DNA from: Gonocerus acuteangulatus
Lineage: Eukaryota; Arthropoda; Insecta; Hemiptera; Coreidae
Assembly: GCA_946811695.1 (NCBI GenBank)
Contig: OX328128.1
Span: 22,808,258 to 22,872,257, forward strand
DNA: 64,000 nt
Direction: 5' to 3'
Shown here: one piece after another, positions 1-11,945 of the stretch
Layout: each line of letters starts with the position of its first letter
How positions within the stretch are numbered: the first letter of the stretch is position 1
Position numbers and translations under genes: made by a program
The notes under the pieces: model-generated
What the model saw: only the letters and a program-made list of their open reading frames with translations
Told to the model about the DNA's origin: nothing
Database searches by the model: none

Positions 1-1430
<1,430 letters not shown>

Positions 1431-1499
1431 CAGTAGTAAAAATTTAAAAAAAAAAATCGATTTATTTAGTATAATAATGTGACTTTAAAGTTGGAAGAA

Positions 1500-2065
1500 T
1501 CTACTATATATTTGTCAAATACCACTCACTCACTGACCTATCATCCCCCAGCCCAAACCGCTCGACAGAAAATTTTGCATGGACACTCCCCATATAACGT
1601 AAGCACTCACTAAGAAAGGATTTTTTGATATTCGAATTTTTAAGTATTTTTAGAGGGGTTTAAAGTTTTAGTTGGTTAGAGCAGCCAAGCCTAGGTAGCA
1701 TGCGTTGCTAGCACGATAACTGAACAGCTGTTACCGTACATTATCTATTTCATAATATTATTTTTAATTGAGGTTAATTTCCACTATGATGGCAGTCCTT
1801 GAATTACTAGGAATAAAATGTGATTTTGTCCCTCTTAGAGTTTGCGCCCTGGTGATGGCCCATCCGAGGTAATAATATCCCGAACCACTTGACACAAAAA
1901 TTTGAAATTTTGCACGGACAATATGTTTAGAGTGTAAGCACTCGCTAAGAAAGGTTTTTTTGATATTCAAATTTTTAAGTACTTTTAGGGGGGTTTGAAT
2001 TATTAAGAAGTTCCTCATCAGCTCAAAAATGGTTCGATTTTGATAACATTTGGTAAAAAAATCTT

Positions 2066-2113
<48 letters not shown>

Positions 2114-2804
2114 GGCGCATCTACTTCTTGGTCATTAGCGCCGGAAAAAATCTTTCTTCTCATTTATAATGTCAAGTTCATTAACCAGTTGAATCCGTTT
2201 ACTGGAACATGGTTTTTGAAGCGAAATTTGTGCGAGAGATTCCTTAACGTAGGAAAACGAATGAAACCATTTTTTAAGCGAGTTCTGTAGCCATTTACCA
2301 GAGAAATTGATAGAAATACCTTTCAAAACTCATTTTCTGATGGGTATTCAGAAACGAAGTATATGGGGAAATGTATGAGTGGTGATACAAAGTTTTCGGA
2401 TCTCAGTATATTTTCTAAAATATCTCGAAAATGGTTGGGAACTTGTAGTAAGTGGAAGGCGGCTATTCGAAAGGTTACTAAATTCTCTACAAATAAGATT
2501 CTGTTGTAATGTTCGGTGGGGCGATGTCAATCGAAGAGATAAGTGCTTAAAACTTCAAATTTGTTAGTTTTATGCTTTTCACTGGGTATTTGTCTCTATT
2601 TACTTAACTTTTTAAGCGGTTGTTGTATTTTTTCTTCCCCCGACGGAATTGGTTACCTCCACATGGTGTTTACTGGGTAGCTTTAAAGTCCGTGCAATAA
2701 TAAGCTGTACAAAATTATGTAGTAGCGTTAATTTTGATCATACCTTATTAAACTCAATATAAAAAATACTTATCGGCCGTGGTGAAGCACGGGTATTCAG
2801 CTAG
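1500..2804 (+). mobile_element. Non-autonomous Helitron-like element
   Basis: The left end starts TCTACTATATATTTG after an A. The right end reads CAGCTAG followed by T, which fits Helitron rules (5' TC, 3' CTRR, insertion between A and T). Just inside the 3' end, CCGTG-GTGAAG-CACGG forms the expected short hairpin (2777-2791). No Rep or helicase coding is present. Internally, a segment near 1560-1680 recurs in diverged form near 1890-2010. A copy of a dispersed repeat occupies about 1985-2330 in reverse orientation. It is interrupted by a tiny retroposon. The pairing of this particular 5' end with this 3' end is inferred. Confidence 0.65.
2056..2157 (-). mobile_element. Tiny hairpin-poly(A) retroposon with 13-bp target duplication
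   Basis: On the minus strand this is a 33-nt core (2112-2144) followed by about 43 A. The core starts CCGGCGCTAATG and ends GATGCGCCGT, so CGGCGC and GCGCCG can pair as a hairpin. It is flanked by the perfect direct repeat AAAAAATCTTTCT at 2056-2068 and 2145-2157. The paralogous repeat at 6.47 kb reads straight through without the insert. Similar cores lie at 30.3, 52.8 and 55.4 kb. It may be the 3' tail of a SINE or LINE cut off at the hairpin base. Confidence 0.8.
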
Positions 2805-3734
2805 TATATAATATTTGTAAAATTTCAAACTGTGGCGGTTCGTCATAGGCTAATAACTGCGCCTAGAGATCCTACCTCTATGGTAGACTATATGGCTGGA
2901 AGTTCCTGCCCAGGAGGTTAACCAGTCAGTCGGTTTCCGAATATAGGACGCTCACCTGTGTTTTTGTGAATACTTACGCTTGGTTGTGTTATGTTATAAT
3001 AACGTATCAGTATGGCCATACTTAGGTGTAATGAAGCGTTGCGATGGATATCCGCAAGTAGCATTTGTATTAATTGTATATATATGTAGGATAAGATGGA
3101 TTATAGTATGTACAAAGTAGTTCATAAGTTAGCGTATAATTTTAATATTTTATTAGTTATTTTAATGTTATTTGTTGTTTTATTTAATTATTTGATTAAA
3201 TTATTAATATATTAAGTATTAAAATAAACACGTGTTTTATATAACCAAAACCAAGAGTGACGTCACAATTACCCGCAAAGAGGTAATACAAACGTTTATT
3301 ATTATTATTTATAACGAGCATTATCAGATTTGAATGTGTTTTTATTTCTCAAGTGAAATCCATTTTTAGATATTAGCACTAAAAATAAAATATCTAATGA
3401 ATAGGCAACTTTAGGCAAGATCCGACGACATAGTAAATGAGACAATATACTCCTAAAATAGTGTCAAATGGTATTTTTCTGGGCAAATACGGGCAGTTTG
3501 CGAATTCAATTAAATAGCATTACTTTCTTCTCGATATAAAAAAAAAAATTAGGTGTATTTTTAAAAACCTTATGTTTATTATAATACCCTAAATGTTTAC
3601 TGGAAGCAAGAATAATTTATAAAATAAGAGACAAACATAAACAAGACCAATTTAATAAGCCAAGGTTCTTTTTGACATTGCAATTATAACTAGGTTATAT
3701 GCAGGCATGTGTAATTCTAATGCACATTATTGCA
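2805..3734. other. Intergenic AT-rich DNA, nothing recognised
   Basis: There is no long open frame, no terminal repeat and no RNA gene that I can support. Confidence 0.5.
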
Positions 3735-3905
3735 TTGGTTTTATGTAAAAACCAATGCAATTATATGGCTAAAACTCAATCTGCTTAATTGAAAATGGTT
3801 TATTTGGTACTAACAATAAAATCAAAATCCAAAATTAAGGTTTACTTTGTTCAAAAAGGTTTATTCCCCCCCAATGTCCAACATTACAGTGGGATCGTGC
3901 GCTCC
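3735..3905 (+). repeat. Dispersed repeat, partner at 32.27-32.43 kb
   Basis: The stretch from TTTATGTAAAAACCAATGCA through CCCAATGTCCAACATTAC aligns by eye over about 150 bp with 32275-32430 in the same orientation. The two copies diverge at about 3900, where a GC-richer terminal-repeat-like segment begins. Confidence 0.75.
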
Positions 3906-4065
3906 CAAACGCTCGAAAAACAAACGAGATTGTTCCAAGGTAAAACGCTGCGCTCCACTCTGCTCTTTGTGTGCACAATAGGTCCCATTAGATTGCATGG
4001 GATTGATCCTTGCGCTCCAAAAAGCTGTGGTGCGCTGCGCTCCGCTGTATGTGTGTTTCTACCCT
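3906..4065. mobile_element. Possible MITE fragment with GCGCTCC motifs
   Basis: This GC-rich patch repeats GCGCTCC several times. It ends (4037-4065) with the reverse complement of the 686-719 motif. Its left end coincides with the point where the 3.7-kb dispersed repeat stops matching its 32-kb partner, as expected for an insertion. The left terminal repeat is not clear. Confidence 0.4.
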
Positions 4066-4234
4066 TAGAGAGTGGGTCACTGTAGCGCTACCAAGAGATT
4101 GTATATATTGTTGTCGGTGTGTATGTTGGTAGTATTGCATCCTGTATTTTGTGCGTTCATTAAAGTATATATAATATACTCATAAAGTGTGTGGGAGTTT
4201 TTTTTTTTTTTTTTGTTCTTTTTGAAGAAATTAA

Positions 4235-5320
4235 TAGTTGTAATAAATAAATTAGCCCTTATTTTTAAAAGTATAATGGAATCATTTAATGGTAATACAG
4301 TTTTAATAAATCCAAACCAAACTGCCTGTTTTTATTATTTTTTTTAAATGTGTAGTCTTTATATAAATATTAAAAAATAAATAAAAATAAAACATTTCAT
4401 TAAGGTTATACTTGAGTTTTTATCTAATATAACTAAAATTATATTCTATGTTTGTATTTTTTTTAAATATAATATTAATATATTACATTGTATACTCAGT
4501 GTTGGGCAAAACTAACGTTAGTAAACTAAACTAACGTTAGTTTTCTCTAACTAAAACTAAACTAATGTTGTATTTTTAGTTTTAGATTTGTATAATTATT
4601 AATCATGTGGACTCCGTTTTTAGTATGGTAATTAGTTTAGTTTAGTAATAGAGACCTAAATTTGTGATTTTAGTTTACTAATTTAGTTTATCAAAGAACA
4701 TATGTTTGCAAATTACGAGAAAAAGCCACAATTTCTTATTCTGAAGCAAGTACTATTAGTTCTAATAATTTACTTAAGTATCGAAATAACATATGATTTA
4801 TATTAATTCATGTTATTTTAGTAAAACTAAACTAAAGCTTTAATTTAGTTTTTAGTCAATTCCCAAAGATTTAGTTTTAGTTTAGTTAAAATCCATTAAT
4901 TAGTAAAATTTTAGTTTTAGTTTTTTTTTTAGGTTGCAATTTTTATTTTAGTTTTAGTTTATTCCAAAAAGTGAATTTAGTTTTAATTTTAGTTTTGCCC
5001 AACATTGTGTATACTTGACCTTGTAATAATCTACAGAGGTTTTTTCTCTATGAATGAAAAAGTGAGTGATGCAGGATTTATGTTATTAGTGCCAAAAGGA
5101 AAGATTTAAAAATATTTTGTTCCAAAAACAATTTAACATTTTGTTATTGACCTTTTGCTTTCTATTAAAGCTTTCCTTTCAAATTTTAAGGTTCATAAGC
5201 TCTTCTTTATGGTCCTTGTATCATAGGAAGTATCGAAGAATAATCTGAGAGAAAAAAAAAAAAAAATTTCTTTCAGCACAGAGAACAATGCATTTAGGCT
5301 ATTTGGGAATTTCAGAAAGG
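4235..5320 (+). repeat. Long dispersed repeat, partner inverted at 55.13-55.93 kb
   Basis: Excluding the hAT-type insert at 4497-5007, this sequence aligns by eye with the reverse complement of 55130-55925. Shared landmarks include CCAAACCAAACT, TATAATATTAATAT, ATGAATGAAAAAGT, GCCAAAAGGAAAG and TTTCTATTAAAGC. Each copy carries an insertion that the other lacks. Confidence 0.75.
4497..5007. mobile_element. hAT-type MITE with 8-bp target duplication
   Basis: The element is 511 bp. It begins CAGTGTTGGGCAAAACTAA and ends with the matching inverted terminus (TTAGTTTTGCCCAACATTG). It is flanked by TGTATACT at 4489-4496 and 5008-5015. CAGTG-like termini with 8-bp duplications are characteristic of hAT elements. 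The interior has no coding. It is built from many variants of TTTAGTTTAGTT and ACTAAACTAA in both orientations. The inverted paralog near 55.53 kb lacks it. Confidence 0.88.
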
Positions 5321-6224
5321 ACTTATATACTTTGATTTAGCCAGCAACAATATTTTGCACTGCAATTAAAGTGACTTGCTCTTCTTACAAACATAATATT
5401 TTATTACATTAATTTGTCTGACAAAAAAAGTCCGACTCGCAGGAACTGCATCATCTTAGCGAGGTTCCTGTTCATAACCCTATTGTCATTTGAAAAGCTT
5501 AGAATAAAAACAGATAATATTTTCCTCGGCCTTTGTTCAAAGGGCTTTATGACTTTACCTGGTCGGGTCCGCCAGACCCTAGAATCCTCTTCTACCAATA
5601 CTTCACTTCATACGTTTCAATGAATTGGAAAATATCAAAATTTTTCTCATATTCCTGTGTTCTTTTACTATAGTAATAATTCTACAAATAAAATCAATTA
5701 AAAAATAAAATAAAAAAACCAACAGCATGAAGGCAATAGAAAATATTCAAAAGACGTCATCGAATCTCTTTCTCTTGGCAAGCTATATTTCTAACAATGA
5801 ATTGTTTTTCTTATTTTGCCTAATCTGTTTTATTGTCAAATACATTATCCAACTATAAGCAATTAAAAAATAACAAGGAATAAAAAGAGACAAAAAGAAC
5901 CATTCGAATAAACGAAATCAATTACTTCAAAGTTTAAGCACTTATTTTTTTCCGATTGACATCACCTAATCAAAAATTGTTTCAGAATCTTTTTTGTACA
6001 GAATTTATAAAGCTTTCAAATAATTTCTATCCACTTATCACGATTTCCCAACTGTGTTCGAGATATTAATGAAATTATACAAAGTTCCCAAAACTTTTCA
6101 TGTCTGTTCATAAAATATTTTATTCTAACCCTTCCTTAACTCCAAACGTAACCAAAAGTTTAACATGTTAGTTTTGATGAAATTCAAACATGCAAAAAAT
6201 GTTCCAACTGAATCCCATGATTCT
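5321..6224. other. Intergenic DNA with one short dispersed repeat
   Basis: At about 5428-5525 there is a copy of a repeat beginning GTCCGACTCGCAGGAACTGC. Relatives lie near 12.1, 21.3, 28.4, 38.8 and 40.4 kb. The rest is AT-rich and unrecognised. The open frames on both strands at 5404-5623 fall over this repeat and are not taken as genes. Confidence 0.5.
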
Positions 6225-6539
6225 AAGTAACCAAACCAAAAACTTGATTTAACAACTTTTTTTTTCCGATTTTCTCAGAAACGGTTAAAGCTATCGCCTT
6301 AAAAATGGTTTCATTCGTTTTACTAGCCCAAGAAGCCTATAAAATGAGTACTTACAAGCATATGAAATCAAAAACGTAAGCGTTACGATTTTTTTTGCGC
6401 GAATTTCGCCCCAAACGCCATCTTCCAGTGGGCGGATTATGCTGGTTAACGAACTTGACCTTTCAAATCGGACGACGGGTTTTTGTACCAAATTTCATCA
6501 AAAAATCGGACCATTAGGGACGCCAGAAATCCGCGAACA

Positions 6540-6583
<44 letters not shown>

Positions 6584-6715
6584 AATTTGAACCATCGTTA
6601 TTTTCGGTCTCTAGGGGCTCTGAAACGCGAAATTTTCTAGTCGGCACTTCCGGATTGTTTCATGAGATCAACCTTATAAGCGGGGTTCTTCCCTATGAAG
6701 GGAGGGAGGAACCGC
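6225..6715 (+). repeat. Dispersed repeat with internal (TA)n, family also at 2.0-2.3 and 58.6-59.1 kb
   Basis: The copy runs from AAACCAAAAACTTGATT through a (TA)n tract at 6543-6581 to CTTATAAGCGGGGTTC. The same order of blocks, including the (TA)n tract, appears inverted at 58630-59140. The middle part also appears inverted at 1985-2330. Here the sites corresponding to two insertions in the other copies are empty. Confidence 0.8.
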
Positions 6716-7485
6716 GCTAAAAGTAGCACAGAAAAGAAATAATAATAATAATAATAAAAAGTTTCATTTCACTTTGATTATGAAATGAACTATGAAGGAA
6801 GTGTAAATTATGGCTGTCTTTTAGCGTCGGAAATAAATTGCACACAGCGTGTAATCGGTCTCGAATAGGTTAAAACATTTTTTATTAGTACTAAGGTGTA
6901 AGGAAATTAAAAAATAAAATATAAAGGTGATAAGTAAAGAAATAATAATAACATGAAAAGAATACTGAAAATAATTTAGGAATGAGTATATTATAAGTGT
7001 TTGGCAATATCTACAAAATCACATACCGATATAATAATCATAATTAAGTAGTATAATTCACCTTATTGTGGTACATAAATACATACATATATAAGTATAA
7101 TACAAAAAATATCTTAGAATTCTAAAGATATAACAACAGAGAATGTGATTTTTTAACAGTTAATTAAGGGTAACAAGCTCAATATAATATATAATAATTA
7201 TAATAGAATGTAATTTCATTTTTAACTAAATTAAAATTAAAAGATTTAACAAAACTAAAAAAAAAGGGAATATTCGAATATTATCCATCAAAGTTAGAAG
7301 ATCTATTCTTGGTTTAGGGTCAAATTTAGCAACCTACCATATAAGTCTTTTTTTTCTAGGCACCGAATTTAAAAGTAATTTCATGTGTCTTTTACAGTAT
7401 TATTTCATATAGAAAGTGGTAGAATCACTTTTGAAAGAGTGATCGGCTTATTTTACATTTCTTTTCTTTTATTTAATCTACAGAG

Positions 7486-7523
<38 letters not shown>

Positions 7524-7686
7524 AAGGAGAGGGAGAATACTGCAACGACTCAGCAATCATACTGCCATTCGTGAAGTTCACGAATCATTATTCTGATTAT
7601 TTTCAAGCTCATTCTGAGCTGAATGAGCTAGAAATCCACACTGGAAAAAAAAAAAAAAAATTAAATTCACAGGGCAAAATCTCTCC

Positions 7687-7763
<77 letters not shown>

Positions 7764-8759
7764 CACATTACTTTTTAAGTCATGAGAAAATTTACTACAA
7801 AATTATATACCACTGAAAATATTCATGACATACCATTGTCCATGCAGCAACAAAATGTGAATTCTTGTACCCAGATTAACTAGAGAAATGTCATACTTCA
7901 ATGCCTTCATGAAGTTGTTAATGCAGTTCAAGACAGTCAAAAATAAAGATTGCCTGTTTCATAAAAGGACCTTGGAAGAGAAAGGGCGAATCAAAAAACT
8001 GGATGTTGGGAAATCGAAGTTCTGAATATGCTTCAGGATAGCAAGGCGAATGTTTACTCTATGGAATACTGATTCATAAACCTGATTGAAAAAGTAAGCA
8101 ACTGAAATTCAATGTTTTAGTTTTAGTTTTATACGAGTGATTTATAGGTAACAAAACAAAATGCCAGGAGGGGAGAGTTTCAGACCCGAGATTTGCCCTT
8201 GAAATCGGACATTGAATTTTTCATAGATGATGGTGCTATTCACTTTAACTTGAAGCTGTGAGAGAACTAAAAACGAATAAAATAAAAGTAGATTTCTTAG
8301 ATTCACCCTTTATCTGCCAAGGTAAAATAAATATAAAATTGCTACTTTCTGTCATATTCTATTGTAATTGTTTCCTACATATTGTTATTAGGTTCAGGCA
8401 TTTAGGTTACAAGTGTGTCCATATTGCTTGACATACTTTAGACATAATGTTGGGAACAGCCCTTTCTCCCAACCTATAGCTATTATTTTAAACATATCCC
8501 CAGTAGCCAAGCATTTGAAAGGAAATGCTATTGCATTATGTTGTGTTCTAATATCTAATAAATGTTGTTATAGGAAAGAAGGCTGAAAACCAGTGGACAA
8601 AATTGATAAACTACCAACGGAATTCGCTATAAAATCTAACAAAAGTTGTGCCCTTGCAATATCAACAGTTAAGAAGAAGAAATCTATTTGTTGCAGTTAC
8701 GGAAGCTGAAGACAAAATTTATTCTCAATCTCGGAACGATGGTTGAGAATTAGCTGATA
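6716..8759. other. Intergenic AT-rich DNA with T and (CT)n tracts
   Basis: No gene is supported. Simple tracts are T(32) near 7491-7522 and (CT)n at 7691-7760. They generate spurious open frames of Ser-Leu or Arg-Glu runs on both strands. The remainder has no recognised content. Confidence 0.6.
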
Positions 8760-9254
8760 ACACAGGTCTACAACCAAAAATTTGATTTGATGATTTTGGC
8801 TAATCTCTGTGTTTCTCGGTGTGCTGAGGCCGAGAATGAAGTCCGTTTTTCTCTATCACGTACAGATTTTTTTCAAATCCATAGAACATAATATACCTGC
8901 TATACACATAAATTTGGTAAGAAGTAGGTTATTTTTTTTTCCAAACGATTTCTCTTTTTATAAACAGACATCTTTCACTAGGTGGTGTAGGCAATGACTC
9001 CCTCAGTAGATGTTGTAGGCCTGAGGGTGTCTAGGCACGACCTGTTCAGACAGGAACATACTTGTTTGGTCTCAGATGTCACCGTCTGAAGCTAAACGAG
9101 ATTGAACCTGTTGTATCAGGAACTTAGAGCTAAATTTCTGTTCATTCTCTCAGTTCAGTAGTATCAACTGAAATGAACACATTCACTGTGGTCTCTTAGT
9201 TGTGTCAAAGTGATTAAGAACGTATTTTAAGGTTTGAAAGTGCATTTAGACAAA

Positions 9255-10835
9255 ATGTCTCATCGTCGTTGTGTTACCACTCCAGACTACTTCTGTTTTA
9301 TCTGTGGTGAGTACACAGTTAAGAAATACCAACGAAATATAACAGGTTTTGTCAAAAATGTATATTATGCATATTTTGGCTTGAGAATAGGAGATCAAGA
9401 TAAAGTGTGGGCTCCTCACAAAGTATGCCATAGCTGCGTAGAAAAACTTCGCTTATGGTACAAAGGAGAGTTAAAATCTTTCGGATTTGCTATCCCAATG
9501 ATGTGGAGGGAGCAAAAAAACCACGTTAATGACTGTTACTTTTGTAATTGTCATGTTCAAGGCTATAATTCCAAAAATCATAAGCTCATTAACTACCCTA
9601 ATGTGGAATCTGCTAGTCGTCCGGTACCACACGGTCCTGGATTGACAGTTCCTCAGCCCCCTCGTGACTTGGGCAGTATAGATAGGGAAGCTAATAGAGA
9701 AGACTGTATGTCGGAGAGGGATGAAGTACACAGTGAGTTCAAAGCAAGCAGTTCAGAAGATGAACCTCAGCTTATTTCTCAACAGGAGTTGAACGACTTA
9801 GTGAGAGATCTTGGACTTCCAAAAGATGCAGCTCAGTTACTTGGCTCCCGTCTTAAAAACAAAAATTTATTACAGCCAGGCACTTCTTTTTCATGGTATC
9901 GACACCGTGAAGCAGTTTTTGTTCTTTACTTTGCTCTGGATGAGAATCTTATTTATTGCAAAGACATTCTTGGTCTGATGGGTCAATTTGGTATACAATA
10001 TGACCCGATTCATTGGCGTCTATTCATAGACTCATCAAAGCGAAGTCTAAAGGCTGTTTTGTTGCACAATGGCTATTATTATGCTTCAGTTCCCGTTGGC
10101 CATTCGGTACATTTAAAAGAAACATACGAAAATTTGTCATTAGTTCTCGAACGAATTCATTATAATGAGCATAACTGGTTGATATGTGGAGACTTGAAAG
10201 TACTTACTATGCTCTTAGGTCAGCAATCTGGGTACACCAAGTTCCCTTGTTTTTTATGTTTATGGGATAGCCGAGACAGAAATTCCCATTGGAACAACAA
10301 AGACTGGCCATCACGAGGAGCTCTGTCGCCAGGCCAAAAAAATGTAATTAGGAGAAGTTTGGTTCCTTCTGACAAAATCCTGCTACCTCCTCTACACATA
10401 AAGCTAGGGCTGATAAAACAATTCGTAAAGCCTCTCAATAAAGAAGGTGAATGTTTTAAGTACTTATGCTCCAAGTTCCCACGATTAAGTGATGCAAAGC
10501 TAAAAGAGGGGATCTTTGTAGGCCCAGATATTCGGAAACTTTTCACAGATCCACATTTCACTCAGACCATGAATGAGAAGGAGAAGGAAGCTTGGAATTC
10601 TTTTAAAGATGTTGTTGAGAAGTTCCTTGGTAACGTGAAGGATCCCAACTACAGAAGTATCGTGGAACGCATGTTGAAGGCATTTCAATTACAAGGTTGC
10701 AACATGAGTTTGAAGGTTCACTTCTTACATTCGCATGTGGACTATTTTCCGGAAAACTTAGGGGAAGTAAGTGAAGAACAAGGGGAAAGGTTCCATCAGG
10801 ACATCCAGGAAATGGAACGTAAACATGATGGCTGA
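9255..10835 (+). CDS. ZAD-like zinc finger plus DDE-type transposase-like protein, 3' end frameshifted
   Basis: The first ATG at 9255 opens a 526-residue frame. An upstream TTG in the same frame is not a credible animal start. The N-terminus has a ZAD-like pair of Cys clusters (FCFICGEY near residue 9 and VCHSCVEKL near 57), then CYFCNC near 92. The central part suggests an RNase-H-like transposase fold: an acidic strand LFIDSSKRSLKAV (about 258), a second Asp in LICGDLKVLTMLL (about 312) beside a C-x-x-C (FPCFLCLWD, about 333), and a late Glu/His block (EQGERFHQDIQ, about 508). I recall a large, poorly named family like this in many arthropod genomes; its exact superfamily is uncertain. The frame stops at 10835. 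The adjacent frame 10825-10944 encodes a basic tail starting MMADYCWML, which I would expect to be the normal C-terminus. The copy is therefore probably inactivated. Confidence 0.7.
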   Translation: MSHRRCVTTPDYFCFICGEYTVKKYQRNITGFVKNVYYAYFGLRIGDQDKVWAPHKVCHSCVEKLRLWYKGELKSFGFAIPMMWREQKNHVNDCYFCNCHVQGYNSKNHKLINYPNVESASRPVPHGPGLTVPQPPRDLGSIDREANREDCMSERDEVHSEFKASSSEDEPQLISQQELNDLVRDLGLPKDAAQLLGSRLKNKNLLQPGTSFSWYRHREAVFVLYFALDENLIYCKDILGLMGQFGIQYDPIHWRLFIDSSKRSLKAVLLHNGYYYASVPVGHSVHLKETYENLSLVLERIHYNEHNWLICGDLKVLTMLLGQQSGYTKFPCFLCLWDSRDRNSHWNNKDWPSRGALSPGQKNVIRRSLVPSDKILLPPLHIKLGLIKQFVKPLNKEGECFKYLCSKFPRLSDAKLKEGIFVGPDIRKLFTDPHFTQTMNEKEKEAWNSFKDVVEKFLGNVKDPNYRSIVERMLKAFQLQGCNMSLKVHFLHSHVDYFPENLGEVSEEQGERFHQDIQEMERKHDG

Positions 10836-10944
10836 CTATTGTTGGATGCTGCAGCGTGAATCATCTGAAGAGTCCTACAGCCGGAAACGAACACGGAGAA
10901 ATTTTCAAGAGAAAAAAATACGTTTTCATAAAAATAATAACTAA
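10825..10944 (+). pseudogene. Displaced C-terminal tail of the transposase-like ORF
   Basis: This short frame overlaps the end of the main ORF, shifted by one. It reads MMADYCWMLQRE and then a Lys/Arg-rich tail to a TAA at 10942. From memory of the family, a similar MADYCW block follows the HQD block after a few residues. A small deletion near the repeated ATGGAA (about 10812-10817) would explain both the shortened spacing and the frame change. Family spacing is recalled, not measured. Confidence 0.5.
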
Positions 10945-11230
10945 ATATGCCACTGTTAATTCTGAAGCTGTTATTTCTACGCATTTATGTATTTTGTACA
11001 GTAAACAACATTGAAATAACTAAAAGATCATGGAAATAAATGAAAACTCTTATTCGCCAATTCTGTTTTCTTTTAATGGTAGTACCTCTGCCCTTACTTG
11101 AGATTGAACAATTTCCTTACGTGATAGAGAGGGACTGACCTCATGTTCGGCTTCAGCACGCCAAGGAGCATAGAGATTGACCAAAATCATCAAATCAAAT
11201 TTCAGAAAGATTATTTTTGTAGACCTGTGT

Positions 11231-11945
11231 AATCCATCATATTTACTAACTCCCAAGATTATCAATTAACATGATGAGGAAGAAACAACACAAACCTTCA
11301 TTGAGATTGAATTATTTTGTTTATTTGCTCATTTTACTTATTGTATTAGTTCATTCTCTAGTTCATTAATTATTTTTCTTGTCTCATTTTTTTCTGTGAT
11401 TTTAAATAAAATTGTTATCATTACTATACATCATTGTCTGTAGCAACTACTGTTTTTGAGTGACATCGTTAGGTTCAACACCTGCATCAGCTTAATACAG
11501 GAAATTAAATGCTCTTCGCTTTAGATGCAGAACATCATCATAAATAAATAAAATTGTTAAATATATGTTCATAAAATAAAACTATGCTTGCTCAAGACAT
11601 ACTGCTACCTTCACTTCATTTCCAATTGGCCTCTGAGCACTACATTCCTTTCCTTTAATTTCACTTTAATAATCTCATGTATTTTATAAAATTGTTGTAG
11701 AGTTGTATATTAGAAATACAAAGTAAATACTCATTTAAAAATATAATAACATTTTTAATGTTATCAATATGGCCTAAGTTTCATTCACTTAATTTCATTT
11801 TTTTGGGTTAATTCAATTGTTTTAATTTCAAGTTTCATTGAGAATAAATTTGAACTCTAGTCTCCCTTCAAAATGTATGAATTCAATTGTTGATATATAT
11901 AAAAAAAAAATTTTTTTTCAAGAACAAAAGAAAGTTAAGGCTTAC
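11231..11945. other. 3' region downstream of VAMP exon 4
   Basis: This AT-rich stretch lies between the transposon arm and VAMP exon 4. It must hold the VAMP 3' UTR or terminal exon. A minus-strand AATAAA is present near 11319 (TTTATT on the plus strand). No other gene is visible. Confidence 0.5.
11447..11481 (-). CDS. Candidate last coding exon of VAMP
   Basis: On the minus strand an acceptor-like GATGCAG precedes 11481. Reading on from the single G left by exon 4 gives a glycine and ten more residues (VEPNDVTQKQ), then TAG at 11447-11449. Phase fits exactly and a poly(A) signal lies downstream near 11319. The pyrimidine tract is weak and the tail is not one I recognise. The alternative is that exon 4 is terminal: reading through its donor gives only Gly-Lys-Pro-stop. 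Confidence 0.33.

Larger units (their letters stand above)
8760..11230 (+). mobile_element. DNA transposon with about 100-bp inverted arms around a DDE-like ORF
   Basis: The left arm 8760-8862 (ACACAGGTCTACAA through CTCTATCACGTA) matches the reverse complement of 11118-11230 with scattered mismatches. Both share blocks such as TTTGATTTGATGATTTTGG. The arms enclose one large ORF (9255-10835) that resembles a DDE transposase. The true termini may extend somewhat further out, because similarity fades gradually, and I cannot identify a target duplication. The single ORF and flanking inverted repeats support a DNA transposon rather than a domesticated host gene. Confidence 0.72.

Noticed and set aside
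1764..2120. Minus-strand frame starting with a long Lys run
   Set aside because: It reads through the poly(T) tail of the tiny retroposon and repeat DNA.
7385..7816. Plus-strand frame with Phe and Ser-Leu runs, and its minus-strand Arg-Glu mirror
   Set aside because: Produced by T and (CT)n tracts.
10500..10984. Minus-strand frames opposite the transposase-like ORF
   Set aside because: Shadows of the plus-strand coding frame.
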